From an uncultured Alphaproteobacteria bacterium (lineage in GTDB: Bacteria; Pseudomonadota; Alphaproteobacteria; HIMB59; GCA-002718135): 64,000 bases of DNA. Positions 18,486 to 26,466 of this stretch are shown one piece after another. Positions within the stretch are counted from its first letter, which is position 1, and each line of letters starts with the position of its first letter. The stretch is from positions 282,240 to 346,239 of the forward strand of contig CACKNC010000001.1 in assembly GCA_902601455.1 (NCBI GenBank). The letters run 5' to 3'. The notes beneath the pieces are model-generated. The model was not told the origin of the DNA and made no database searches. It saw nothing but the letters and a program-made list of their open reading frames with translations. A program made the translations under genes and the position numbers.

Positions 18486-19130
18486 TTAAATTTCTTTACC
18501 ATAAGTTTTTAACATCCATTCTTGAACTTTTGGATGGGTATGTACTTGATGATGAATATTTTTTAATTTTGGAAAGTCATCAACAACAGAAGTAGGGATA
18601 CCATCAATAATACCTGATGTTAGCCAGCCAAGTAATCTCCACATTGCAATATCAGCAATGGTCATTGTTTCTACAAACCATATGGAGTCATCCTCTGAAA
18701 GTAAGTTCTCTAAATATTTAAACCACCGTGGCAACAGTTTATTTACAAGCACTTTTCTATCTTCCATTTTTTTCTCTTGATCCTTCTCTCTTATTGTTGG
18801 GCTTACTACATTTGTTATATCGGTAGCAGCATCAATTATTTGATCGATTTTTGCTGCTTTCAACATATCATCAGAATAGAGATTTGAAACTTTACCACAA
18901 TATCTGGCAATAGCTCCTGTTTGACCAATTATTTTATCTTCTACTTCTATGACTGGTAACTGGTGAAAAGGGGATTTTTTACCATTTGGCAAAAAACCAG
19001 TTTTTATCAAATGAATAAATTCCTCTCTGGAAACTCTAACATCTTCAAAAGGAATATCTCTTATAAACAAAGAAACTCTTAAAACTTCTGCCCTCCAAAA
19101 AGGGAGGTGACTATAATAGATTTTAATCAT
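18486..19130 (-). CDS. Glutathione S-transferase family protein
   Basis: A 214-residue soluble protein with an N-terminal thioredoxin-like domain (IKIYYSHLPFWRAEVLRVSL, then HQLPVIEVEDKIIGQTGAIARYCG, the glutathione-binding cis-Pro and Gln-Thr segment) and an all-helical C-terminal domain. The sigma/mu-like layout suggests glutathione conjugation or isomerisation. It heads a minus-strand unit with pdxJ and the LysE exporter. Substrate unknown. Confidence 0.88.
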   Translation of the reverse strand: MIKIYYSHLPFWRAEVLRVSLFIRDIPFEDVRVSREEFIHLIKTGFLPNGKKSPFHQLPVIEVEDKIIGQTGAIARYCGKVSNLYSDDMLKAAKIDQIIDAATDITNVVSPTIREKDQEKKMEDRKVLVNKLLPRWFKYLENLLSEDDSIWFVETMTIADIAMWRLLGWLTSGIIDGIPTSVVDDFPKLKNIHHQVHTHPKVQEWMLKTYGKEI

Positions 19131-19231
19131 TTATTTAGCGATTCTACCTTATAACTCTCTATTTTTCTTTATATTTTAAGCATTAAATCAAACTTGTGGA
19201 TTTGTAATCAAAATCTTCTAAAAACTATAAC

Positions 19232-19284
19232 GAGTCTGGTATTTTGAATTCCGATTTAATTACCTTTGCGCAAATGTCAGACTC
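19232..19284 (+). other. Possible structured leader RNA
   Basis: In the 223-base gap before the next membrane-protein gene, GAGTCTG (19232-19238) pairs perfectly with CAGACTC (19278-19284). Inside are GGTA/TACC arms and the palindrome TTTGCGCAAA. The layout could form a small branched RNA leader, but it matches no riboswitch I recognise and may be chance in AT-rich DNA. Confidence 0.25.
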
Positions 19285-19353
19285 AACCACACTCTTGTTT
19301 GGGAGAATCATACTTTAAATGATATGCTTACATAATTAATTATAGGAGATTTT

Positions 19354-19755
19354 ATGGTTGAAACAGCAGGTGGCATGATACCTTTTTTATGTCATGTTTT
19401 TTTAATTTTATTTGGAGGATTCTTTGGATTAAGTTTTGCTTTTAACAAAAGCTTTGTCCAAAATAGTATAGGTTTTGGATCAAAAGATGCAATGTATATG
19501 GGCCGACCCCTTGGTTTTTTAATGATTGGTATAGTTTTAATGTTAATTGCTACATTATTCCAAATTGGAAGTTTTGACTCTCCAAATGAAGTTATAGGTA
19601 TTTTGTTTATTTTTACTATTTTAGCTTTTTGTTATAATATTGGCACAACGCTAAAAATTTTTGAAAGTTTTGATGGCAATGATTGGCCTATCAAACATGC
19701 AATTAGGCCACTAATTCCAATGGTAGTAATTTTAATAAGATATTTTAGTTTGTAA
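19354..19755 (+). CDS. Small four-helix membrane protein, unknown function
   Basis: A 133-residue protein with about four hydrophobic segments (about 7-30, 48-68, 78-98, 115-132) and no motif I recognise. AGGAG lies seven bases before the ATG, so translation is likely. It stands alone between a divergent GST gene and a bidirectional terminator, with a possible structured leader upstream. Its size and helix number resemble the other orphan membrane protein at 20908, but I see no clear sequence identity between them. Confidence 0.75.
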   Translation: MVETAGGMIPFLCHVFLILFGGFFGLSFAFNKSFVQNSIGFGSKDAMYMGRPLGFLMIGIVLMLIATLFQIGSFDSPNEVIGILFIFTILAFCYNIGTTLKIFESFDGNDWPIKHAIRPLIPMVVILIRYFSL

Positions 19756-19765
19756 AATAAAAACA

Positions 19766-19805
19766 GTTAAAATAGCACTCTTCTAATGAGTGCTATTTTT
19801 GTTAA
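19766..19805. terminator. Bidirectional terminator
   Basis: A 12-base-pair stem, AAAATAGCACTC (19769-19780) with GAGTGCTATTTT (19788-19799), and a seven-base loop, with A/T runs on both sides. It sits between the convergent membrane-protein gene and the DUF4174 gene and can end both transcripts. Confidence 0.88.
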
Positions 19806-20188
19806 CATTTATCATTTTTTATTTCTTGTTTTCTCATCGGCATAGAGTCAATTAAATTGAATAATCGTAAATATATTTTGTCATCTTGGCTATAGTCCTT
19901 AATTTCCCCATCATATCCAATTAACCAAATACCAATTTTTTTATTAATAAATTTAGGTGTTAAAAAATCTTTATTTTTAAAATTCTCAAAAAAAATTATT
20001 TCTAAATTTCTATCATCTATTCCACATTTATTATCAGAAATATATTTTATACTTTTAGAAAATAGTTCACCACTCTGTTTTTTATAAGAAATAATAATTA
20101 TTCTTTTTTTCCAATTTAAATCTGATATTTGTTTTGGCATAATCTCTGAGCTTGTAAAAAAAATTATTAATATAACTATGTATTTCAT
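19802..20188 (-). CDS. DUF4174 domain protein, probably exported
   Basis: About 128 residues: a hydrophobic N-terminal segment (MKYIVILIIFFTSSEIM) then a DUF4174 domain. The domain shows the typical start LNWKKRIIIISYK, the middle DDRNLEII and the end LFNLIDSMPMRKQEI, the MPMR motif being diagnostic. DUF4174 has a thioredoxin-like fold prediction but no known activity. I start at MKYIV; a longer in-frame start would run into the tRNA-Thr gene seven bases upstream. Probably expressed downstream of that tRNA. Confidence 0.82.
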   Translation of the reverse strand: MKYIVILIIFFTSSEIMPKQISDLNWKKRIIIISYKKQSGELFSKSIKYISDNKCGIDDRNLEIIFFENFKNKDFLTPKFINKKIGIWLIGYDGEIKDYSQDDKIYLRLFNLIDSMPMRKQEIKNDKC

Positions 20189-20194
20189 TAAAAA

Positions 20195-20269
20195 TGGTGC
20201 CACAGGGCAGAATCGAACTGCCGGCTTATTCATTACCAATGAATTACTCTACCCCTGAGTTACTGCGGC
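20195..20269 (-). tRNA. tRNA-Thr (GGT)
   Basis: A 75-base cloverleaf on the minus strand, with acceptor GCCGCAG pairing with CTGTGGC, discriminator A and encoded CCA. The anticodon loop TTGGTAA gives anticodon GGT, reading ACC/ACT threonine codons. The T loop TTCGATT is normal. Confidence 0.96.
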
Positions 20270-20307
20270 ATTGATTAAACTTAAACATTAAATATATAAT
20301 TAAATAA

Positions 20308-20784
20308 ATGAAAACAACCATATTAATTCTTTTTATAATTTTACTATCTTTTAGTAATTTTGTTTTTGCTAAAATAATAAATGGTAAACCAAGAATTATA
20401 GATGGTGATACAATTCATATCAATACTAATAAAATTAGACTGCACGGCATTGATGCTCCTGAAATAAAACAAACATGTAAAATCGATAGTAAAGAATGGT
20501 ACTGTGGAAAGCAATCAACTAAAGAATTAAAAAAATTAATTAGCAATCAAAAGGTAGAGTGCATTATAAACGATGTTGATATTTATAATCGTTTTGTGGC
20601 AATTTGTTATGTTAATGAAATTAATATTAATCAATGGATGGTGGAAAACGGTTGGGCAATTGCATACCGTTATTATTCAACAGATTATATAGTTGAAGAA
20701 AAATATGCTAGGGATAATAAGCTAGGTATATGGAAGAGTGAATTTATGAAACCGTATGCATATCGTCAACAAAACAAAAAATGA
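20308..20784 (+). CDS. Staphylococcal-nuclease-like (thermonuclease family) protein
   Basis: A 158-residue protein with a signal segment (about 1-21, ending FVFA) and an SNase OB-fold. The catalytic set is visible: Asp in IIDGDTIHI, Arg in IRLHGIDAPE with the paired Asp/Glu, and the second Arg in IYNRFVAICYV. It probably cleaves DNA or RNA in the periplasm or outside, perhaps for nutrient recovery; a lone solitary gene divergent from tRNA-Thr. Confidence 0.9.
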   Translation: MKTTILILFIILLSFSNFVFAKIINGKPRIIDGDTIHINTNKIRLHGIDAPEIKQTCKIDSKEWYCGKQSTKELKKLISNQKVECIINDVDIYNRFVAICYVNEININQWMVENGWAIAYRYYSTDYIVEEKYARDNKLGIWKSEFMKPYAYRQQNKK

Positions 20785-20907
20785 ACTTAGAGTCACTAAT
20801 ATTATTTTGATAAACATATTTGATTTAATCACTTAATTTACTCTATAAATTAAATTACGAATCTTAATAAAGGTTATAAATACTAAAATTATTAATAGGA
20901 GAGTAAT

Positions 20908-21273
20908 ATGAATTTAAGAACTGTATTCAAAGCCCAATCTATTGTTTTGCTTATCAATGCAATAGGTGGATTATTTTTGACTGCTACATTTATGACCCAA
21001 GCTAATTTTGAAGTAACAGCTGATCTTATCACTTTAGGTCAATTCATGGGAATGACATTTTTAATTATTTCTATTTGGTCATGGAGAATCCCAGAAATAG
21101 CAGGAGATTCATTTAATGCTATGGGGAAATTATTTGCAATTGGGGGAGGATTATGGACATTAATAATTCTTTATCATATTGTTGTAAAAGCTGTGTCAGG
21201 CCCAACAGCCTATGTTAATGTTATTTTGACAGCATTATTCGCTATAGGATTTTATATATATAGCAAAGACTAA
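20908..21273 (+). CDS. Small membrane protein, unknown function
   Basis: A 121-residue protein with about four hydrophobic helices (about 10-30, 44-60, 74-95, 100-118) and a WSWRIPEIAG loop. AGGAG stands six bases before the ATG. No family recognised. It lies alone, followed by a hairpin terminator, so it is an independent gene. Confidence 0.75.
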   Translation: MNLRTVFKAQSIVLLINAIGGLFLTATFMTQANFEVTADLITLGQFMGMTFLIISIWSWRIPEIAGDSFNAMGKLFAIGGGLWTLIILYHIVVKAVSGPTAYVNVILTALFAIGFYIYSKD

Positions 21274-21286
21274 TTATTTTTTTTAT

Positions 21287-21310
21287 AAACGCTCTTTTTT
21301 AAGAGCGTTT
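21287..21310 (+). terminator. Rho-independent terminator
   Basis: AAACGCTCTT pairs with AAGAGCGTTT around a four-T loop, 13 bases after the membrane-protein stop. The following tract is AT-rich but its T-run is short, so termination strength is uncertain. Confidence 0.65.
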
Positions 21311-21366
21311 GTAAATTTTACAAAATTTTTTATAATTTTTTTTAAAAAAAACATTATATACATTTC

Positions 21367-21480
21367 ATGAAATCTTTTTTATATTATATATTCCCAGAAG
21401 GTCAATGGTCTCTAAAAAGAGTTATAATACTTTTTTTATTTCTTGGAATATTAGATCTTCTAGTTCTTTACTTAAAATAA
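21367..21480 (+). CDS. 37-residue single-helix membrane peptide upstream of uup
   Basis: Starts MKSFLYYIFPEGQWSLKR and continues with one strongly hydrophobic helix (about 19-36, VIILFLFLGILDLLVLYL). Its stop ends one base before the ATG of the ABC-F gene, so translation of the two is probably coupled. The charged/aromatic N-terminus and the sharp fit to the neighbour suggest a real gene, but I know no family for it. Confidence 0.5.
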   Translation: MKSFLYYIFPEGQWSLKRVIILFLFLGILDLLVLYLK

Positions 21481-21481
21481 A

Positions 21482-23302
21482 ATGCCAAGTGATTTAATTT
21501 TTTCACTTAGAGATGTTGATGTAAGATTTGGTAAGAAGGAAATTTTTAATGGTTTAGATTTAAATATTCATAGAAATGATTTGATTGCTCTGGTTGGTAA
21601 AAATGGTGTAGGTAAAACAACCCTAATGAAAATAATAATGGGGACACAGGAGTTAGATAATGGGGAGCTTTGGAACTTCCCTAATCTTAAAGTTTCATAC
21701 TTTACTCAACATTTCGAATTAGATTTTTCTAAAACTGTTGAAGAGGAGATGAGTAAAGTATTAAAAAGCGATGATGAAAAATTTAAAATAGATATTTATT
21801 GTAATAATTTAAATTTAGATAAACTCGCAAATATAAAAAATTTATCTGGTGGGCAAAAAAGAAGAATTGCTTTAGCTAAAACTCTTATACCTGATTCTGA
21901 TATAATGTTACTTGATGAGCCTACAAACCATTTAGATTTAGAATGTATACAATGGCTAGAACAGCATCTTAAAGGATTAAATAGAGTAATGCTATGTGTT
22001 AGTCACGATAGAACTTTTCTGAGTAACTTTACGAATAAGGTTTTCTGGTTGGATAGGGGGGATTTGCGAATAAGCCCAAATGGATTTAAAAATTTTGACG
22101 CTTGGTCTGAAGAATTATTGGATCAAGAAGCTCGTGAATTAAAAAATAGAAAACAGTTTGTCAATTTAGAAGTGGAGTGGGCACAAAGAGGAGTCAAGGC
22201 AAGAGTTAAAAGAAATGTAAAGCGCCTTGAGAGGGCAAAGCAATTGAAAGAACAATTGGAAAAAGATGAGTCATCTTATCGACTAGCAATCAAATCAGTA
22301 AAACCAATGCTAGTAAAACCTACGTTTGATAACTCTAAATTTATAGCTGAATTTATTAAAGCTTCTGTTTCTTATCCAAATTCAAAAAATAAAATATTAA
22401 AAGATATATCTGTTAAGATTACAAAGGGGGATCGCATTGGTTTACTCGGTAAAAATGGAACGGGAAAATCAACATTTTTGAAAACTTTGATTGGAGAGCT
22501 TAAAGAAATTAGTGGGTCAATTAAATTAAAAAAGAATTTAGAATTCTCCTATTTTGATCAACTAAGAAACGATTTAAATTCAAACAAATCGTTAAAAGAA
22601 ATTTTAGTTCCTAATGGGGGTGATTATTTATCTGTTCAAGGGAAAGAAAGGCATGTTTGTAGTTATTTAAAAGATTTTCAATTTGATCCTAAACGCGTTA
22701 ATGATACAATTTTATCATTATCAGGTGGACAGCAAAATAGATTGTTATTGTCGAAGGTTTTAGCTAATCCAAAAACAGGTCTAATTTTAGATGAGCCAAC
22801 AAATGATTTGGATTTAGAAACGATGGACCTTCTCACTGAAATGCTATCTAGTTACCGAGGTACTTTATTGATAGTTTCTCACGACAGAGACTTTTTAGAT
22901 CAAACAGTAAATAAAATCCTATCTTTTGATGGAGATGGGAAGATATCAATGTTTTTAGGTGGTTATAGTGATTTTCTAAATAATCAATCTGATAAGATTT
23001 ATATAAATAAAAGTTCAAAAAAAAAAGAAAGCATACCTAAAATAAAAAAAATAGAAAAATTATCTTTCAAATTTAAGTTTGAATTAGAAAATATCCCCAA
23101 AGAAATTAAAATTATTCAAGAAGAAATTTCATCTCTAAAAAATGAATTAAAAGATACAAATTTATACATTAGTAATAATAATAGGTTTGAAGAAGTTACA
23201 GAAAAACTAAGCAATCAAGAAAAAGAACTTGAGAATAAAGAAAATAGATGGTTAGAGTTATTAGAAATGGAAGAGGCGATAAGCAAAGAGAATGAACAAT
23301 AA
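21482..23302 (+). CDS. uup: ABC-F family ATPase Uup
   Basis: A 606-residue soluble protein with two ABC domains (Walker A GKNGVGKTT near 39 and GKNGTGKST near 328; signatures LSGGQKRR and LSGGQQNR), a linker between them typical of ABC-F proteins that act at the ribosome E site, and a charged coiled-coil C-terminus (about 520-606) as in Uup, which also binds DNA. It likely helps stalled ribosomes and affects transposon excision and branch migration. It is flanked by two tiny membrane-protein genes. Confidence 0.92.
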   Translation: MPSDLIFSLRDVDVRFGKKEIFNGLDLNIHRNDLIALVGKNGVGKTTLMKIIMGTQELDNGELWNFPNLKVSYFTQHFELDFSKTVEEEMSKVLKSDDEKFKIDIYCNNLNLDKLANIKNLSGGQKRRIALAKTLIPDSDIMLLDEPTNHLDLECIQWLEQHLKGLNRVMLCVSHDRTFLSNFTNKVFWLDRGDLRISPNGFKNFDAWSEELLDQEARELKNRKQFVNLEVEWAQRGVKARVKRNVKRLERAKQLKEQLEKDESSYRLAIKSVKPMLVKPTFDNSKFIAEFIKASVSYPNSKNKILKDISVKITKGDRIGLLGKNGTGKSTFLKTLIGELKEISGSIKLKKNLEFSYFDQLRNDLNSNKSLKEILVPNGGDYLSVQGKERHVCSYLKDFQFDPKRVNDTILSLSGGQQNRLLLSKVLANPKTGLILDEPTNDLDLETMDLLTEMLSSYRGTLLIVSHDRDFLDQTVNKILSFDGDGKISMFLGGYSDFLNNQSDKIYINKSSKKKESIPKIKKIEKLSFKFKFELENIPKEIKIIQEEISSLKNELKDTNLYISNNNRFEEVTEKLSNQEKELENKENRWLELLEMEEAISKENEQ

Positions 23303-23462
23303 AAAAATAAATATAGTTGGTTGGGTGCTCTTTATTATATCGGCAGTAGGCTTTCTAATCTCTAGTATAGGAAATTTTTGGGCAATGTTTGGAAGCTTAT
23401 TTTTTCTTATAGCTTGTTTAGTTTTTCTAATTCCTTTTTTTAGAAAAGATGACAAGGATTAG
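23292..23462 (+). CDS. 56-residue two-helix membrane protein overlapping uup
   Basis: Starts MNNKKINIVGWVLFIISAVGF, then GNFWAMFGSLFFLIACLVFLIPFF and a charged tail RKDDKD. Two hydrophobic helices, positive-inside pattern. Its ATG lies inside the end of uup (11-base overlap), which suggests coupled translation, and its TAG shares TTAG with the converging aldolase stop. No family recognised. Confidence 0.6.
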   Translation: MNNKKINIVGWVLFIISAVGFLISSIGNFWAMFGSLFFLIACLVFLIPFFRKDDKD

Positions 23463-24244
23463 TAGGCTTCATTTTTTGAAGTTTCATTCGTTTTATTTTT
23501 CATATCATCTATAACAGATTGTGCATGAGCTGACATAGATCTAAAGTCTGATGAAATAGTTACTAGCTTAAAGCCTAAATCTATCATTTCTTTGGCATAT
23601 TGTGTGGTGCCGTTATGAATACCAGCAATTTTTCCATATTCATTAGCTTTTTTTGCTATTAGCTTAATATTTGAAAAAACGGGATCTTCTTTAACATCAA
23701 ATTTTGGCTTCATACCATAAGAAGAACTCATATCTGCAGGACCAATATAGACTCCAGTTAAATTTGGTACAGAAAGAATATCATCTAAGTTATCTACTGC
23801 CTGTTGTGTTTCTATCATTGCAAAACTTAAAACATTTTCATTGGCTTTTTCAAAGTAGTTAGATCCATGAATTAATTGAGCACGCATTGGACCAAAACTT
23901 CTTTGTCCTATAGGAGGGTAGTAGCAATAAGAAACAAACTTTTCACAATCTTTTTTTGTGTTTATCATTGGTGCTATGATCCCTAAAACGCCTAGATCTA
24001 ACATTCTCATTATTATTCCCGGTTCATACCAGGGAACTCTAACCATTGGGGTTGATGAACTGGAAGATAAAGCTTGTAACATTGGGATACTAGATGAATA
24101 ATCACTTTGACCGTGTTGCATATCAATTGTTATGGCATCCCATCCCATTTTTCCAAATGCTTCCGCAGTAAATGAATTAGGAATTGAAAGCCATGCATTA
24201 ACCACAGGTTTATTTTCATTCCATATTTTTAAAAGATTATTCAT
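23459..24244 (-). CDS. HpcH/HpaI family aldolase
   Basis: A 261-residue class II aldolase of the HpcH/HpaI/citrate-lyase family, cleaving or forming 2-keto-3-deoxy or 4-hydroxy-2-oxo acids with a divalent metal. Seen are WDAITIDMQHGQSDYS, MVRVPW, GVLGIIAPMINTKKDCE, the metal-binding Glu in AMIETQQAVDNLDDI and GVYIGPADMSSSYG. It is divergent from the aldo-keto reductase. Substrate not fixed; sugar-acid or aromatic breakdown are family options. Confidence 0.9.
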   Translation of the reverse strand: MNNLLKIWNENKPVVNAWLSIPNSFTAEAFGKMGWDAITIDMQHGQSDYSSSIPMLQALSSSSSTPMVRVPWYEPGIIMRMLDLGVLGIIAPMINTKKDCEKFVSYCYYPPIGQRSFGPMRAQLIHGSNYFEKANENVLSFAMIETQQAVDNLDDILSVPNLTGVYIGPADMSSSYGMKPKFDVKEDPVFSNIKLIAKKANEYGKIAGIHNGTTQYAKEMIDLGFKLVTISSDFRSMSAHAQSVIDDMKNKTNETSKNEAY

Positions 24245-24327
24245 ACAGATTGGTCAATTATAGGAAAAAAATATAATTTAATATATTTTTATTTATAATT
24301 ATCTTACTATAATAAGTTTAACATAAT

Positions 24328-25311
24328 ATGAAATTAAGAAAATTTGGGAATATTGGATGGAATGTTAGCGAAATCAGTCTTGGCTGCTGGGCCATGGGTG
24401 CAGATTGGGGAGATATTTCTGAAGAAAACGCAAAAGATATTTTAAAAACTTCTTTTGATAACGGTGTTAATTTTTTTGATACTGCTGATGTTTATGGTGA
24501 TGGTCGAAGTGAAAAATTTGTTGGTGAACTTATCAATTCAACTTCTGAACGCATTTATGTAGCTACAAAAGCAGGTCGAAGAATCAACCCTCATGAGGCT
24601 CAGGGATATTATGATAAAAATTTAATGGAGTCATTTGTTGATAGATCGTTAACTAATTTACGTGTTGAAACTATAGACCTTCTTCAAATGCATTGCCCAC
24701 CAACTGAAGTATATTCTAATGATTTAACTTACGAAATGTTAGATTATTTAGTTAAAAAAGGCAAAGTAAAACACTATGGTTTTAGTGTTGAAACTGTTGA
24801 TCAAGCTCTTGCTTGCATTCAAAGACCTCATACAAAAAGTGTTCAAATTATATTTAATATGCTGAGATTAAAACCAGCTGAAGAATTTTTTAAAATGGCG
24901 AAGGAAAAAAACATAGCCATTATAATAAGAGTACCTCTTGCAAGTGGATTATTAACTGGAAAAATGAATACAGACTCTTCTTTTCCAGAAAATGATCACC
25001 GCAATTATAATATTAAGGGTGATGCTTTTGATGTTGGTGAAACTTTTTCAGGAGTTGATTTCAATAAAGCTCTTAAAGTTGTTGAGGAATTAAAATCTAT
25101 CACACCTGAGGGTTTCTCTTTATCACAATTAGCTCTTAAATGGATTTTGATGCATGAAGCTGTGAGTGTCATAATACCTGGGGCAAAAAATTCTGATCAA
25201 GTTCTAAAGAATATTTCTGTATCATCATTACCTGATATTCATGATTTGATGCAGAAAATTGAAGATATTTATAATTCACATTTAAAAACAGATATACATC
25301 CTCGTTGGTAA
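24328..25311 (+). CDS. Aldo/keto reductase
   Basis: A 327-residue NAD(P)H-dependent TIM-barrel oxidoreductase. The catalytic tetrad is visible as Asp and Tyr in FFDTADVYGDGRSE, Lys in YVATKAG and His in LLQMHCPP; the C-terminal cofactor segment is SVIIPGAKNSDQV. The type resembles L-fucose/galactose dehydrogenases and YajO-like reductases. Neighbouring genes (aldolase, MFS transporter) hint at sugar or sugar-acid metabolism. Confidence 0.92.
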   Translation: MKLRKFGNIGWNVSEISLGCWAMGADWGDISEENAKDILKTSFDNGVNFFDTADVYGDGRSEKFVGELINSTSERIYVATKAGRRINPHEAQGYYDKNLMESFVDRSLTNLRVETIDLLQMHCPPTEVYSNDLTYEMLDYLVKKGKVKHYGFSVETVDQALACIQRPHTKSVQIIFNMLRLKPAEEFFKMAKEKNIAIIIRVPLASGLLTGKMNTDSSFPENDHRNYNIKGDAFDVGETFSGVDFNKALKVVEELKSITPEGFSLSQLALKWILMHEAVSVIIPGAKNSDQVLKNISVSSLPDIHDLMQKIEDIYNSHLKTDIHPRW

Positions 25312-25362
25312 ACAACACTTAATGGATCAAACAACATTTAGAAGGCTACCTTTGCCGTAATT

Positions 25363-26466
25363 TTGTGCTCTTCATATCCGATGCTTATCGTCGGTTGTTA
25401 TTTTGGTTTAATTCCATGGAATATGGAAAGATTACAGATTGACGAGTCTGATCTTGGCTTTGCTATACTTTCATTTGGTGTATCTTTTCTTATTTCAAAT
25501 CAAATTGAAGGAAGAATATTAGTACCAAAGTTTGGGACAAAAAAAATCATGACAATTGGTCTAGTTATTATTTCATTTTCTAATATTATTTTAGTATCAG
25601 CACCTACATATTTAATTCTTCTTCTTGCTCATATTCCTGCGGGAATTGGGTGGGGTTCATCAGGTCCTATTGGGGGTATTCACGCGCAATTGATAGAGAG
25701 ACATTCAGGAAAAATTATAAGCCCTTATTATGCAATGGGCTTTAACATAGGAATTTTTCTAGGAGGTATTTTGTCTGGTTTTATTTTAGGAAATTCAATG
25801 AGTCCAACTTTTGTTTTTTTAATTTTATTTTTTCTTTCAATAATTGTGTCTTTGATAATTTATATGAATGGACTTCCCAAAGATCTAGATTTTAAAGGTG
25901 AGGGGGAGAAATTAAAAATACCTGAAAAGAATGTTTTGATTTTTGGGCTCCTACTTTTTGTAATATTTGGTTCCAATGGTATTATTATAGATTGGTCAGC
26001 TTTATGGTTTACCAAAGAACTTAATGCTCCTCTTTATTTAGCTAGCTTAGGATTAATTTGTTTAAGTTTTGGTGGAATTTTTGCTAACTTATTCTCAAAT
26101 CAATTAATTAATTTATTCTCAGAAAAAATAGTTGGGTGTTATTTTGTTATCTTTGGTTCTTTAATATTATTTTCTTCAATCATTATTGGTAATTTTTATT
26201 TAATACTTATTACTTTCTTTTTTTATGGTTTCTTAACTGCTAATTTAGTTCCAATAATCATACGCCAAGCAGTTAAGCATTCATCTGAAAGCATTCCAAC
26301 AACTGTTACTAATCTGATAACAATGGGTTTCTCACCTTTATTATTTGCTCCCGCCATAATTGGATTTATTGCAGAAACTTATTCACTAACTATTAATATG
26401 TACGCCTTATGTGTTATAGTTTTTTTTGCGGGTAATATTTTTTTAAGAAAATTTAGAGTTAATTAA
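25363..26466 (+). CDS. MFS transporter, N-terminus disrupted by an apparent one-base frameshift
   Basis: Major facilitator protein with about 11-12 helices; the open frame as it stands gives 367 residues from a TTG. The N-terminus looks lost to a frameshift. An ATG at 25322 opens MDQTTFRR in another frame and stops at 25360, while the transporter frame upstream of the TTG reads ATFAVIL. Adding one base near 25345 would join them as MDQTTFRRATFAVILCSSYPML, a normal MFS first helix. Either the DNA has a real mutation or a base was missed. If real, the gene may start at the TTG or at ATG 25381. Substrate unknown. Confidence 0.85.
   Translation: MCSSYPMLIVGCYFGLIPWNMERLQIDESDLGFAILSFGVSFLISNQIEGRILVPKFGTKKIMTIGLVIISFSNIILVSAPTYLILLLAHIPAGIGWGSSGPIGGIHAQLIERHSGKIISPYYAMGFNIGIFLGGILSGFILGNSMSPTFVFLILFFLSIIVSLIIYMNGLPKDLDFKGEGEKLKIPEKNVLIFGLLLFVIFGSNGIIIDWSALWFTKELNAPLYLASLGLICLSFGGIFANLFSNQLINLFSEKIVGCYFVIFGSLILFSSIIIGNFYLILITFFFYGFLTANLVPIIIRQAVKHSSESIPTTVTNLITMGFSPLLFAPAIIGFIAETYSLTINMYALCVIVFFAGNIFLRKFRVN

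Noticed and set aside
20189-20239. N-terminal extension of the DUF4174 protein
   Set aside because: The extra codons lie inside tRNA-Thr; the signal-like MKYIVILI start is the sensible one.
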